A DNA stretch of 64,000 nt from Nocardiopsis dassonvillei_B (GTDB lineage Bacteria; Actinomycetota; Actinomycetes; Streptosporangiales; Streptosporangiaceae). Within the stretch, counting starts at the first letter, position 1. Every line of letters begins with the position of its first letter. Shown in pieces: positions 5,769 to 14,472 of the stretch. The notes under the pieces are model-generated. The model was not told the DNA's origin and made no database searches. It worked only from the letters and a program-made list of their open reading frames with translations. The stretch spans positions 5,022,001 to 5,086,000 of the forward strand of contig NZ_OZ186815.1 of the NCBI RefSeq assembly GCF_964273065.1. The letters are read 5' to 3'. Position numbers and translations under genes: made by a program.

Positions 5769-8087
5769 ATGGAGGGCGTTTACTCTGCCGAAGCCGTCAT
5801 CGACAACGGCAAGTTCGGCACCCGTACCATCCGCTTCGAGACCGGCCGCCTGGCCCGCCAGGCCGCCGGTTCGGCGACGGTGTACCTGGACGACGAGACC
5901 GTCGTCCTGTCGGCCACCACCGCCTCGAAGCGCCCCAAGGACAACCTCGACTTCTTCCCGCTGACGGTGGACGTCGAGGAGCGCATGTACGCGGCCGGCC
6001 GCATCCCCGGCTCCTTCTTCCGGCGCGAGGGCCGTCCGTCCGAGGACGCCATCCTCACCTGCCGCCTGATCGACCGGCCGCTGCGCCCGTCGTTCAGGAA
6101 GGGCCTGCGCAACGAGATCCAGATCGTCGAGACGATCCTGGCCCTGCACCCCGACCACCTGTACGACGTCGTGGCCATCAACGCCGCCTCGATGTCCACG
6201 CAGATCGCCGGGCTGCCCTTCTCCGGGCCGATCGGCGGCGTCCGCGTCGCCCTGATCGACGGCCAGTGGGTCGGCTTCCCCACCCACTCCGAGCTGGAGA
6301 ACGCCACCTTCGACATGGTGGTCGCCGGTCGCGTCCTGGAGGACGGCGACGTCGCGATCATGATGGTCGAGGCCGAGTCCACGGTCCACACCATCAAGCT
6401 GGTCTCCGAGGGCGCCGTCGGCCCCAACGAGCAGACGGTGGCCGAGGGCCTGGAGGCCGCCAAGCCCTTCATCAAGGTGCTGTGCCGCGCCCAGCAGGCC
6501 GTCGCGGACCAGACCAGCCGCGAGGAGGGCGAGTTCCCGATCTTCCTCGACTACGAGGAGGACGCGTACGCCGCCGTCGAGGCCGCGGTGCGCGAGGACC
6601 TGTCCAAGGCGCTGACCATCGCGGACAAGCAGGACCGCGAGGCCGAGCTGGACAGGGTCAAGGCCGCGGCGGCCGAGAAGCTCGCCGAGGACTTCGAGGG
6701 CCGCGAGAAGGAGGTCTCGGCCGCCTTCCGCTCGCTCACCAAGAACCTGATGCGCGAGCGCGTCCTGCGCGACAAGATCCGCATCGACGGCCGCGGCCCC
6801 AAGGACATCCGTCCGCTGTCCGCCGACGTCGGCGTGCTGCCCCGGGTCCACGGCTCGGCGCTCTTCGAGCGCGGTGAGACCCAGATCCTGGGCGTCACCA
6901 CCCTGAACATGCTGCGTATGGAGCAGATGGTCGACACTCTCAACCCCGAGAAGACCAAGCGCTACATGCACAACTACAACTTCCCGCCCTACTCCACCGG
7001 TGAGACCGGCCGGGTGGGCTCGCCCAAGCGGCGCGAGATCGGGCACGGCGCCCTCGCCGAGCGCGCCCTGCTCCCGGTCCTGCCCTCGCGCGAGGAGTTC
7101 CCCTACGCGATCCGCCAGGTCTCCGAGGCGCTGGGCTCCAACGGCTCCACCTCGATGGGCTCGGTCTGCGCCTCCACCATGTCCCTGCTGTCGGCCGGTG
7201 TGCCGCTCAAGGAGATGGTGTCCGGCATCGCCATGGGCCTGATCAGCGAGGGCGACGAGTTCGTCACCCTCACCGACATCCTCGGTGCCGAGGACGCGTT
7301 CGGCGACATGGACTTCAAGGTCGCCGGCACCCGTGACCTCATCACGGCCCTGCAGCTCGACACCAAGCTCGACGGCATCCCCGCCGAGCAGCTGGCGCTC
7401 GCGCTCCAGCAGGCCCGCGGTGCCCGCCTGGCGATCCTCGACGTCATGCAGGAGGCCATCGAGCGTCCGGCCGAGATGAGCCCGAACGCTCCGCGCATCC
7501 TGACCGTCAAGGTCCCCGTCGACAAGATCGGCGAGGTCATCGGCCCCAAGGGCAAGATGATCAACTCGATCCAGGACGAGACCGGCGCCGAGATCACCAT
7601 CGAGGACGACGGCACCATCTACATCGGTGCCACCGACGGCCCCTCGGCCGAGGCCGCCCGCGACACGATCAACCAGATCGCCAACCCGACGATGCCCGAG
7701 GTCGGCGACCGCTACCTGGGCACCGTGGTCAAGACCACGACGTTCGGCGCGTTCGTGTCGCTGCTGCCCGGCAAGGACGGCCTGCTGCACATCTCGCAGA
7801 TCCGCAAGCTGCACGGCGGCAAGCGGATCGAGAACCTCGACGACGTGATCAGCATCGGCGAGAAGATCCAGGTCGAGATCCGCGAGATCGACGACCGCGG
7901 CAAGCTGTCGCTGGTCCCGGTCGAGGTCGTCGAGGCGGAGTCCGCCCCGGCGGCCGCCCCGGCCGCCGCCGAGGGCGAGGGCGAGGCCCCGGCCGAGCCC
8001 GAGGAGCAGGACGGCGACAAGGACAACGGCGAGGGCGCCCCGCGCCGGCGCCGCCGCCGCTCGAGCAGCCGCTCCGAGAACACCTGA
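5769..8087 (+). CDS. pnp: Polyribonucleotide nucleotidyltransferase (PNPase)
   Basis: PNPase degrades RNA 3'-5' phosphorolytically and in actinomycetes also adds 3' tails. The 772-residue protein has the full domain order: first RNase PH-like domain (about 10-140, with GRIPGSFFRREGRPSEDAIL), an all-helical linker (about 255-330), the catalytic second RNase PH domain (about 335-550, with GSNGSTSMGSVCAS and the metal-binding EDAFGDMDFKV near 512), KH domain (about 565-625, VIGPKGKMINSIQDETG) and S1 domain (about 640-710, GTVVKTTTFGAFVSLLPG). It ends in a long Ala/Glu-rich and then Arg-rich tail (RRRRRRSSSRSENT), common in actinobacteria. Strong AGGAGG ribosome binding site. Confidence 0.97.
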   Translation: MEGVYSAEAVIDNGKFGTRTIRFETGRLARQAAGSATVYLDDETVVLSATTASKRPKDNLDFFPLTVDVEERMYAAGRIPGSFFRREGRPSEDAILTCRLIDRPLRPSFRKGLRNEIQIVETILALHPDHLYDVVAINAASMSTQIAGLPFSGPIGGVRVALIDGQWVGFPTHSELENATFDMVVAGRVLEDGDVAIMMVEAESTVHTIKLVSEGAVGPNEQTVAEGLEAAKPFIKVLCRAQQAVADQTSREEGEFPIFLDYEEDAYAAVEAAVREDLSKALTIADKQDREAELDRVKAAAAEKLAEDFEGREKEVSAAFRSLTKNLMRERVLRDKIRIDGRGPKDIRPLSADVGVLPRVHGSALFERGETQILGVTTLNMLRMEQMVDTLNPEKTKRYMHNYNFPPYSTGETGRVGSPKRREIGHGALAERALLPVLPSREEFPYAIRQVSEALGSNGSTSMGSVCASTMSLLSAGVPLKEMVSGIAMGLISEGDEFVTLTDILGAEDAFGDMDFKVAGTRDLITALQLDTKLDGIPAEQLALALQQARGARLAILDVMQEAIERPAEMSPNAPRILTVKVPVDKIGEVIGPKGKMINSIQDETGAEITIEDDGTIYIGATDGPSAEAARDTINQIANPTMPEVGDRYLGTVVKTTTFGAFVSLLPGKDGLLHISQIRKLHGGKRIENLDDVISIGEKIQVEIREIDDRGKLSLVPVEVVEAESAPAAAPAAAEGEGEAPAEPEEQDGDKDNGEGAPRRRRRRSSSRSENT

Positions 8088-8105
8088 TCCGCTCTGAGCA
8101 CGTGA

Positions 8106-8140
8106 GGGGGCGGTCGCACCGAGAGGGTGCGGCCGCCCCC
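8106..8140 (+). terminator. Long hairpin after pnp
   Basis: A 15-bp stem (GGGGGCGGTCGCACC with GGTGCGGCCGCCCCC, one G-U pair) has a 5-base GAGAG loop and starts 18 bases after the pnp stop. No U-run follows, which is usual for actinobacterial terminators. Confidence 0.7.
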
Positions 8141-8198
8141 ACCGCGTATCCTCTGGCGGGTAGGACACCGACGCATCCGACGCGAAGAAGAAGGATTC

Positions 8199-9533
8199 AT
8201 GAGCTCTGTCCCCATCGCCGCCGAGCAGGAGCCGGGCACGACCGTGACGCTGCTGGAGCCGGACGGCGGTTCCGGCCTGGTTCGCCGGACCGTGCTGCCC
8301 GGCGGCCTGCGCGTGGTCACCGAGCACATCCCGGGCGGGCGCTCCGCCGCGTTCGGGATCTCGGCGACCACGGGCTCGCGCGACGAGGACGCCGCGCACG
8401 CCGGCTCGGCGCACTTCCTGGAGCACCTGCTGTTCAAGGGGACCCGGACCCGGTCGGCGCTGGAGATCTCCGCGCTGCTGGACGGGGTGGGCGCGGACCA
8501 CAACGCCTACACCACCAAGGAGCACACCTGCTACTACGCGAAGGTGCTCGACCGCGACCTGCCGCTGGCCATCGACGTCGTCGGTGACATGGTCGCCAAC
8601 TCCGTGCTGGACGAGGGCGAGGTGGAGACCGAGCGCGGCGTGATCCTGGAGGAGATCGCCATGTACGAGGACGAGCCCGCCGACCTGGTGGACGACGTCT
8701 TCGCGGCGCACTTCTTCGGGGACACCCCGCTGGGGCGGCCGATCCTGGGCACCATCGACACCATCAAGGCGCTGCCCCGGGAGCGGATCGCCGAGCAGTA
8801 CCGGGACGCCTACGTCCCCGCGGAGTTGATCGTCACGGCGGCCGGCAGCCTGGACCACGACCAGGTGGTGGAGCAGGTCCGGCAGATGTTCGCCGAGCGG
8901 CTGGCCGCCGCGGGCGACGCCCGCCCGGCCGGGCCGCGCATCGGCGGCGGGCCGGTCCCCACCGCCGGCGGCCAGGTGGTGCAGTCCCGCGACACCGAGC
9001 AGGCGCACATCATCCTGGGGTCGGAGGGCATCATGCGCACCGACCCGCGCTGGCACGCGCTGCGGCTGCTCAGCGCCGCCCTGGGCGGGGGCATGTCCTC
9101 GCGCCTGTTCCAGGAGGTGCGCGAGAAGCGCGGCCTGGCGTACTCGGTGCACGCCTACCACACCGGCTACGCCGACACGGGGGCCTTCCAGATCTACGCG
9201 GGCTGCCTGCCGGAGAAGGCCGACGAGGTCGTCGGCGTGTGCCGGGAGGAGCTGGCGAAGGTGACGGCCTCGGGGATCACCGACGAGGAGCTGCGACGGG
9301 CCAAGGGGCAGATCCAGGGCTCCCTGGTGCTGGGCAGCGAGGGCACCAACGCCCGCATGGGGCGGCTGCTGGGACACGAGCTGAACCACCCGCGCCACTT
9401 CTCCATCGACGAGGACCTGGCCCGGTTCGACGCGGTGACCCGCGAGCAGGTCGCCGAGGTCGCCGCCGAGCTGCTGTCGCGCCCGCAGGCGCTGGCGGTC
9501 ATCGGCCCCTACGACGAGGGCCGCACCTTCTGA
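8199..9533 (+). CDS. M16 family zinc metallopeptidase (processing-peptidase type)
   Basis: A 444-residue pitrilysin-family protein. The inverted zinc motif HFLEH gives zinc ligands His72 and His76 and catalytic Glu75, and Glu152 (in ILEEIAMYEDEP) is the third zinc ligand at the usual 75-residue spacing, so the enzyme should be active. The C-terminal half (about 240-430) is the second, inactive M16 domain with RGLAYSVHAYHTGYADTG. Members next to pnp are widespread in Gram-positive bacteria (mlpA/ymxG type); Streptomyces homologues affect development, but the substrate is unknown. The ATG at 8199 has AAGAAGGA upstream; the frame upstream of it runs through the pnp hairpin and is not used. Confidence 0.93.
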   Translation: MSSVPIAAEQEPGTTVTLLEPDGGSGLVRRTVLPGGLRVVTEHIPGGRSAAFGISATTGSRDEDAAHAGSAHFLEHLLFKGTRTRSALEISALLDGVGADHNAYTTKEHTCYYAKVLDRDLPLAIDVVGDMVANSVLDEGEVETERGVILEEIAMYEDEPADLVDDVFAAHFFGDTPLGRPILGTIDTIKALPRERIAEQYRDAYVPAELIVTAAGSLDHDQVVEQVRQMFAERLAAAGDARPAGPRIGGGPVPTAGGQVVQSRDTEQAHIILGSEGIMRTDPRWHALRLLSAALGGGMSSRLFQEVREKRGLAYSVHAYHTGYADTGAFQIYAGCLPEKADEVVGVCREELAKVTASGITDEELRRAKGQIQGSLVLGSEGTNARMGRLLGHELNHPRHFSIDEDLARFDAVTREQVAEVAAELLSRPQALAVIGPYDEGRTF

Positions 9534-9548
9534 CCGGCCGCAGGCCGC

Positions 9549-9582
9549 CGGGCCCGCTCCCCGTTCCCGGGGCGCGGGCCCG
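9549..9582. terminator. Bidirectional terminator between M16 peptidase and DyP genes
   Basis: CGGGCCCGC (9549) pairs perfectly with GCGGGCCCG (9574) and the loop contains an inner CCCC/GGGG stem. It sits in the 73-base gap between two convergent genes and can serve both. Confidence 0.65.
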
Positions 9583-9606
9583 CGCCGTACGGCCGGGCCG
9601 GCCGGG

Positions 9607-10812
9607 TCAGGGCTCCAGGAGCGTCCGCCCGACGTAGTCGCCCTCCGCGCACCCCGGGGGGACGGCGAACACGGCCGAGCCGACGGCGGTGACCCACTCG
9701 TTGAGCAGGTCCAGCTCGTCCAGCCGCCGCTGGAGGGGCACGAACTGGCGCACCGGGTCGGCCTGGAACGCGGCGAACAGCAGTCCGGCCTCGGGGGTCC
9801 CGTGGTCGCGCAGGTCGTAGTTGTAGCCGCGCCGGAAGATCCGCTGGTCGGGGTCGTCGGTGCGGGCCCGGCGCACGTGGGAGAACGCCGGGACCACCGT
9901 CAGCCCGGAGGCGTCGGTGGCGGCCAGGTCCACCTCCGCGTGCTCGCCGCCCCCGGTGAGCGGGGCCCCGTCGGCGAGCCGGCGGCCGATGACGGCCTCC
10001 CTGGCGGGCCGGTCGAGTTCGTCCCAGGTGTCCAGGTGGGTCTCGATGCGCCGCAGCACCATCCCGGTCCCCCCGTCCAGCCAGGCCGGTCCGGACCGCC
10101 GCCACACCAGGTGGTCGAAGTCGGCGGTCCCCGGGCGCGGGTTGACCGTCCCGTCCACCTGGCCCATGAGGTTGCGCATGGTGGTGCCGTCGGCCTCGGA
10201 GCCGTGGGCGCGCCGGAACCCGCTCTGGGTCCAGCGGGGCCCGGCGAACGCGCGGGTGTCCTTGCCGAGCATCCGCACCGTGTGCGCAACCGTCACCGGG
10301 TCGTCGGCGCACACCTGGACGAGCAGGTCGGCCTGGCCCCAGCGCGGGTCCAGGTCGTCGTGGTCGAACTCCGGCAGCGGGCGCAGCCAGTCGGGGACGG
10401 CCCCCGGGTCCACCCGTTCCACAAGTCCGGGGCCGAAGCCGAACGTGACGGTGAGCCGGGCGGGGACGGCGGCCAGCTCGGGTTCGGTGTCGGCCAGGGC
10501 GGGCTCGCCCCGGGTGAGCCGGGCGGCGTCGTCGCTGAGCAGCCGCATCAGCCTGCGCACCCCCTCGGCGTCCACCTCCGCGCGCAGGTCGAAGGCGGTG
10601 AAGCAGGCGTGGGCCTGCGGTGGGGTCTCGACCCCTGCCTGGCGGGGGCCGTGGAAGGGCACGGTCAGCTCCCCGTTGAGGGGCGCCGCGGCCTGCGGGG
10701 CCGGGGCCCCCGCCCCCCGGGAGGCGAGGACGCCCCCGGCGGCTCCGGCGACGGCCCCGGCCCCGGCGGCGGCCCCGCTCAGGAGCAGCCCCCGTCTGCT
10801 GATGCCCGCCAT
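9607..10812 (-). CDS. Dyp-type heme peroxidase, Tat-exported
   Basis: The 401-residue protein begins with a Tat signal (ISRRGLLLSG followed by an Ala/Gly-rich hydrophobic segment, residues 4-32). It shows the DyP motif GxxDG (GQVDG, 217-221, distal Asp220), followed by TVNPRPGT, and a probable proximal heme ligand His312 in AFSHVRRA. It belongs to the EfeB/DtpA side of the family. Its start overlaps the stop of the PCuAC gene by one base, so the two are one transcript with the copper chaperone first. In Streptomyces lividans a DyP (DtpA) encoded with a PCuAC protein takes part in copper trafficking needed for GlxA maturation; a similar extracytoplasmic role is likely here. Confidence 0.92.
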   Translation of the reverse strand: MAGISRRGLLLSGAAAGAGAVAGAAGGVLASRGAGAPAPQAAAPLNGELTVPFHGPRQAGVETPPQAHACFTAFDLRAEVDAEGVRRLMRLLSDDAARLTRGEPALADTEPELAAVPARLTVTFGFGPGLVERVDPGAVPDWLRPLPEFDHDDLDPRWGQADLLVQVCADDPVTVAHTVRMLGKDTRAFAGPRWTQSGFRRAHGSEADGTTMRNLMGQVDGTVNPRPGTADFDHLVWRRSGPAWLDGGTGMVLRRIETHLDTWDELDRPAREAVIGRRLADGAPLTGGGEHAEVDLAATDASGLTVVPAFSHVRRARTDDPDQRIFRRGYNYDLRDHGTPEAGLLFAAFQADPVRQFVPLQRRLDELDLLNEWVTAVGSAVFAVPPGCAEGDYVGRTLLEP

Positions 10813-11381
10813 CAGTGGTCCCCGTGCCCTTCGCCGTCGTACTCCTCGTTGGCTCCCGAGTACTCCTTGACCGGCGCGGTGAACTCGGAGGTGGAGCCGT
10901 CGGCGAACTCGACGGTGACGGTCACCTCGTCGCCCGGCTCCAGGTCCTCGGCCAGGTCCATGAGCATGATGTGGTCACCGCCCGGGGCCAGGCTCCGGGT
11001 CCCCTGGGCGGGCACGGGGAAACCGCCGTCGATCTCGCGCATGACGGAGTCGGCGCCGTCGGTGACGACCTCGTGGAGCTCGACCAGTCCGGCGGCGGGG
11101 TGCTCGGCGGCCACGATCACGACCTCGGCGTCGGAGCCGTTGGCGACCTCGCCGAACACGCCGGTCATGCCGTCCTCGACGGTGGCGGCCTTCACCCACG
11201 GGTCGGTGATGGAGAAGGCGTCGGCCTGGGCCCCGGCGGGGGAGGGGGACGCGGACGGCGCGTCCGCGGCGCCGGTGGCGGTCGCGCCGCCGCCCCCGCA
11301 GGCGGTCAGGGCCAGGCCGAGCAGGGCGGCCGCCAGGCCTGCGGGGGCGGTTCGGCTGCGGGCGGTGCGGATGGGGTTCAC
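10812..11381 (-). CDS. Copper chaperone PCuAC-domain lipoprotein
   Basis: A 189-residue secreted protein. The N-terminus has Arg residues, a hydrophobic stretch and the lipobox LTAC followed by four Gly, so it should be a lipoprotein anchored outside the membrane. The mature part (from about residue 55) has the PCuAC fold with potential copper ligands: His in ELHEVV, Met in SVMREI and the HIMLM cluster. The C-terminus ends with acidic and His residues (EGHGDH) that could add metal binding. I chose the GTG at 11381 because CCGGAGG lies just upstream; the frame is open nine codons further. PCuAC proteins deliver Cu(I) outside the cell, for example to CuA oxidases. Confidence 0.9.
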   Translation of the reverse strand: MNPIRTARSRTAPAGLAAALLGLALTACGGGGATATGAADAPSASPSPAGAQADAFSITDPWVKAATVEDGMTGVFGEVANGSDAEVVIVAAEHPAAGLVELHEVVTDGADSVMREIDGGFPVPAQGTRSLAPGGDHIMLMDLAEDLEPGDEVTVTVEFADGSTSEFTAPVKEYSGANEEYDGEGHGDH

Positions 11382-11483
11382 GGTGCCTCCGGATGCGGGG
11401 CCGCTCACTGCGGCCGTTCACCCTGGGAGTCGGACACCGCACCCGTTCGGTTCCCGGCCCGTCCGGAGAACCGTGGCGGCGGC

Positions 11484-11957
11484 TCAGGAACCCCGTTTGC
11501 GCCTGCGCACGGAGATCGCCTTGGGGGCGGCGGCGTTGGCGGCGCCGCGGACCACCACCTCCAGCAGGCCCTCCCCGTAGGAGGCCTCCAGGTCGCGTTC
11601 GGTGACCCCCTCGGGCAGGGCGATCTCCCGGCGGAAGGTGCCCATGAAGCGCTCCGACGAGTAGTAGACGACGGTCCCCTCCTCGTCGCGCCTGCGCTCG
11701 CCGCTGATGGTGAGGACGCCGTGGTTCAGGCTGACGGACACGTCCTCCTCGTACACGCCGGCCACCTCGCAGCGGATCACCAGGTCCTCGCCGCGGGCGA
11801 GGATGTCGGTGGACGGGCTCCAGGCGTCGGCGTACCCGCGCTCGCGGTGCCCGGCCTGCCCGGTCTCGATCGAGGCCATCGCGTCGGAGACCCGGTTCAT
11901 CTCGGTGATCATGTCCACGACCCCGTGGAAGGGGTTGGTGAACTTCTTCGGTGCCAT
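11484..11957 (-). CDS. Small heat-shock protein, Hsp20/alpha-crystallin family
   Basis: A 157-residue ATP-independent holdase. The alpha-crystallin domain spans about residues 45-145: WSPSTDILARGEDLVIRCEV, then the conserved LTISGERRRDEE, ERFMGTFRREIALPEGV and the GLLEVVV strand. The N-terminal arm (MAPKKFTNPFHGVVDMITEM) and a basic tail ending RRRKRGS flank it. The ATG at 11957 has GAGGAG upstream. The BCCT transporter gene ends 23 bases upstream on the same strand, so the two may be co-transcribed, which would fit a general stress (osmotic/heat) unit. No HrcA or HspR box was recognised in the short gap. Confidence 0.93.
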   Translation of the reverse strand: MAPKKFTNPFHGVVDMITEMNRVSDAMASIETGQAGHRERGYADAWSPSTDILARGEDLVIRCEVAGVYEEDVSVSLNHGVLTISGERRRDEEGTVVYYSSERFMGTFRREIALPEGVTERDLEASYGEGLLEVVVRGAANAAAPKAISVRRRKRGS

Positions 11958-11980
11958 CGTGCTCACTCCTCGGCTCGTGT

Positions 11981-13693
11981 TCAGCGGTCGCCGCGCGGGC
12001 GGTGGGGCGGGCGGTGGGACGGCGCCGGGTCCTCGGTGCCCCGAGCCGTCCCGGGCCCGGGCCTGCGGGGTTCCTCCTTGAGGGCCCTGATCAGTCCCCA
12101 GCACATGAGGAGCAGGATCACCGCGAAGGGCAGGCCGGTGACCACCGCCGCCGCCTGGAGCGCGGAGAGGGCCTCGGCTCCGCCCAGGACCAGCAGCACC
12201 AGGGTGACGGCGCCCTCGCTGACCGCCCAGAACGCACGCTGGATCTTGAGCGGGTTGGCGTCGCCCCCGTTGGTGAGGGTGTCCACCACCAGCGAGCCGG
12301 AGTCGGAGGAGGTGACGAAGAAGACCGCCACCACGATGATCAGCAGGACCGAGACGACCAGCCCCACCACCTGCCCCAGGGGCAGCAGCTCGATGAGCCG
12401 GAACGCCCGGTCCTCCTCGGCCAGGGCGTTGAACCCCCCGCTCCGGAAGAGGTCGTAGTACAGGCCGGAGCCGCCGAACACCCCGAACCACAGGACCGAG
12501 ACGATGACCGGAGCGAACAGCGCGCCGATCACGAACTCCCGGATGGTGCGACCGTAGGAGACGCGGGCCAGGAAGATCCCGACGAAGGGCGCCCAGGAGA
12601 TCCACCAGCCCCAGTAGAAGATGCTCCACGTGGTGGTCCAGCTCGCGGCCTGCCCGTCCACCAGGGGGCTGGGGAAGGACAGGCTCCACGGGACGAGGTT
12701 GGCCAGGTAGTCGCCCAGGCCCGTGGTGGTGATGCTGATGATCCACAGCTTGGGTCCGAACAGGAACACGACCAGCATCAGCGCGATCGCCAGCCAGAGG
12801 TTGATGACCGACAGCCGGCGGATGCCCTTGTCGATCCCGGCCAGGACGCTGAGCAGGGCGACCCCGGTGATGACGATGATGAGCACCGAGTGGACGAGCG
12901 GGCCCGACTCGATGCCGAAGACGTGCTGGATGCCGCCGCCGATCTGGAGGGTGCCCAGGCCCAGTGAGGTGGCCAGGCCGAAGATCGTGCCGAACACGGC
13001 GAGGATGTCGACGAGGTTGCCGGGCCAGCCGAACGCCCGCTCGCCCAGGAGGGGGTAGAGCGCGGAGGCGGGGCGCAGCGGCAGTCCCTTGCGGAAGGTG
13101 AAGTAGCCGAGCGAGATGCCCAGGGCGATGTAGATGGCCCAGGGGTGGAAGCTCCAGTGGAAGAAGCTCAGCGCCATGGCCTCTCCGGCGGCGTCGGCGG
13201 TGGCGCTCCCGTCCTCACCGGGAAGGTACTCGGCCGTCCGCGGCCAGTGCAGGTGGTGGATGGGCTCGGAGACGCCCCAGAACACCAGGCCGATGCCCAT
13301 GCCGGTGGTGAAGAGCATCGCGAACCAGGCGACGGTCCCGAACTCCGGCCGGGAGTCGTCGGGGCCCAGCCGGATGCTCCCGAACCGGCTGAGCATCAGG
13401 AACAGGGCCAGGCCCAGGAAGAACGTCGTGGCGAGCACGTACAGCCAGCCCAGGTTGACCCCGATCCAGTCCCGGGTGGCCGTCGCGGCGTTCAGGAGCG
13501 GCTCGGTGAGGACGATCCCCAGGACCACGAACGCGAGGATGACCACCCCGGAGACGATGAAGACCGCGGGGTTGGTGTGTTCGCGGATGTAGGTGCGCAG
13601 GGTCGAGATGACGACTCCTTCCCAACCCCGGAAGGTCGGGGGGCTCCTTACCGGGTGGCGTGTCGGCCGAGTGGTGTGACCGGCCACGGACAT
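11981..13693 (-). CDS. BCCT family betaine/choline/carnitine transporter
   Basis: A protein with about 12 membrane segments that imports quaternary-ammonium osmolytes with Na+ or H+. It shows GMGIGLVFWGVSEPIHHL, the BCCT signature region WGWWISWAPFVGIFLARVS (around residue 330) and FFVTSSDSGSLVVDTL. The C-terminus is a short Pro/Arg-rich cytoplasmic tail. Start is uncertain: the ATG at 13693 used here has no visible ribosome binding site and adds a Pro/Arg-rich stretch. An AAGGAG (13615-13620) instead sits five bases before an ATC codon at 13609 (ISTLRTYIREHTNPAVF), which would give a typical BCCT N-terminus. Specificity cannot be read from sequence. Confidence 0.9.
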   Translation of the reverse strand: MSVAGHTTRPTRHPVRSPPTFRGWEGVVISTLRTYIREHTNPAVFIVSGVVILAFVVLGIVLTEPLLNAATATRDWIGVNLGWLYVLATTFFLGLALFLMLSRFGSIRLGPDDSRPEFGTVAWFAMLFTTGMGIGLVFWGVSEPIHHLHWPRTAEYLPGEDGSATADAAGEAMALSFFHWSFHPWAIYIALGISLGYFTFRKGLPLRPASALYPLLGERAFGWPGNLVDILAVFGTIFGLATSLGLGTLQIGGGIQHVFGIESGPLVHSVLIIVITGVALLSVLAGIDKGIRRLSVINLWLAIALMLVVFLFGPKLWIISITTTGLGDYLANLVPWSLSFPSPLVDGQAASWTTTWSIFYWGWWISWAPFVGIFLARVSYGRTIREFVIGALFAPVIVSVLWFGVFGGSGLYYDLFRSGGFNALAEEDRAFRLIELLPLGQVVGLVVSVLLIIVVAVFFVTSSDSGSLVVDTLTNGGDANPLKIQRAFWAVSEGAVTLVLLVLGGAEALSALQAAAVVTGLPFAVILLLMCWGLIRALKEEPRRPGPGTARGTEDPAPSHRPPHRPRGDR

Positions 13694-13791
13694 GTCCCGG
13701 GAATCGTAGGGGCGGAGCGGCCGCCGGGCGGGGAACCCCGCGCTCGCGGAGTGTCGCCGCACGGAACGCGGAAAAGGGATCTACCGTGCGC

Positions 13792-14280
13792 TCAGGGAGA
13801 TTCGGAGAGCCGGTCCAGGGTGCGGCCGACCCTGCCGAGCCAGTCGACGATGACGGCCAGTTCCTCGGGGGTGTAGCCGTCGTGCAGCTCGGTCATCGCC
13901 CGGCGCATACCGGGGGCGAGTGCCGCGTTCATGCGGTCCGCTCCCTCGGTGAGGCGCACGGCGACCTTGCGCCGGTCCTCGGGGTGGCGGGTGCGCTCGA
14001 CCAGCCCGTGGGCCTCCATCCGGTCGATCACACCGGTGACCGATCCGGTGGACAGGCACAGACTCGACGCGATCTCCCCGGGTGTCATCGTGCCCGCGAC
14101 GCGCAACAGCGTGTAGCACTGGAAGTCGGTGGGGTTCATCCCGGAGCGGTCGGCCATCCGGTGCAGGAGCTTGATGAGCCGGACGGCGAGCATCTGGCCG
14201 TCGTTCTGCAGGGATTCGTAGAAGCCGAACCTCGCCGTGCCGTCGGGGTCGGAGGGGGAGGCGGTCGACACGGTCTCCAT
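13792..14280 (-). CDS. MarR family transcriptional regulator
   Basis: A 162-residue winged-helix protein. Dimerisation helices flank the domain (FYESLQNDGQMLAVRLIKLL at the N-terminus, LGRVGRTLDRL at the C-terminus). The HTH is around residues 63-90 (TPGEIASSLCLSTGSVTGVI) and the wing is ERTRHPEDRRKVAVRLT. The ATG is preceded by GGAGAGGACC. It is divergent from the carotenoid operon (crtE), with a 190-base AT-richer gap between, and may control itself and that operon; no inducer can be predicted. Carotenoid clusters in actinomycetes often carry an adjacent MarR gene, so a link to pigment control is plausible but inferred. Confidence 0.9.
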   Translation of the reverse strand: METVSTASPSDPDGTARFGFYESLQNDGQMLAVRLIKLLHRMADRSGMNPTDFQCYTLLRVAGTMTPGEIASSLCLSTGSVTGVIDRMEAHGLVERTRHPEDRRKVAVRLTEGADRMNAALAPGMRRAMTELHDGYTPEELAVIVDWLGRVGRTLDRLSESP

Positions 14281-14392
14281 TGGTCCTCTCTCCCCGGCCT
14301 GCGGCCTTCGGTCGTTCCGAGTCTACGACCCGGAGGGCACTCCCCATCGCGCCTGCGCCGACCGGTGCCCGGCATCGGGAAAATTAGCTCTG

Positions 14393-14437
14393 TTGCCGAG
14401 ATTCATGTTTTCCGAGATTATTTGTGGTGACATCACC
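14393..14437 (+). promoter_or_regulatory. Putative crtE promoter with direct repeats and a palindrome
   Basis: TTGCCG (14393) and GATTAT (14416) are 17 bp apart and could be the -35/-10. CCGAGATT occurs twice, at 14396 and 14412, 16 bp apart and overlapping both elements. GGTGA-CA-TCACC (14426-14437) lies at the expected transcription start. The stretch is notably AT-rich for this genome. These look like regulator sites for the MarR or the B12-MerR protein of the cluster; which one is unknown. Confidence 0.45.
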
Positions 14438-14472
14438 CGTCCAGGGAGGCAGACATCGAACCCGTTCTGAGC

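Noticed and set aside
5634..9398. A 1254-codon open frame on the minus strand opposite pnp and the M16 peptidase gene
   Set aside because: It is the antisense shadow of two clear genes in GC-rich DNA, is low-complexity, and has no start-site or family support.
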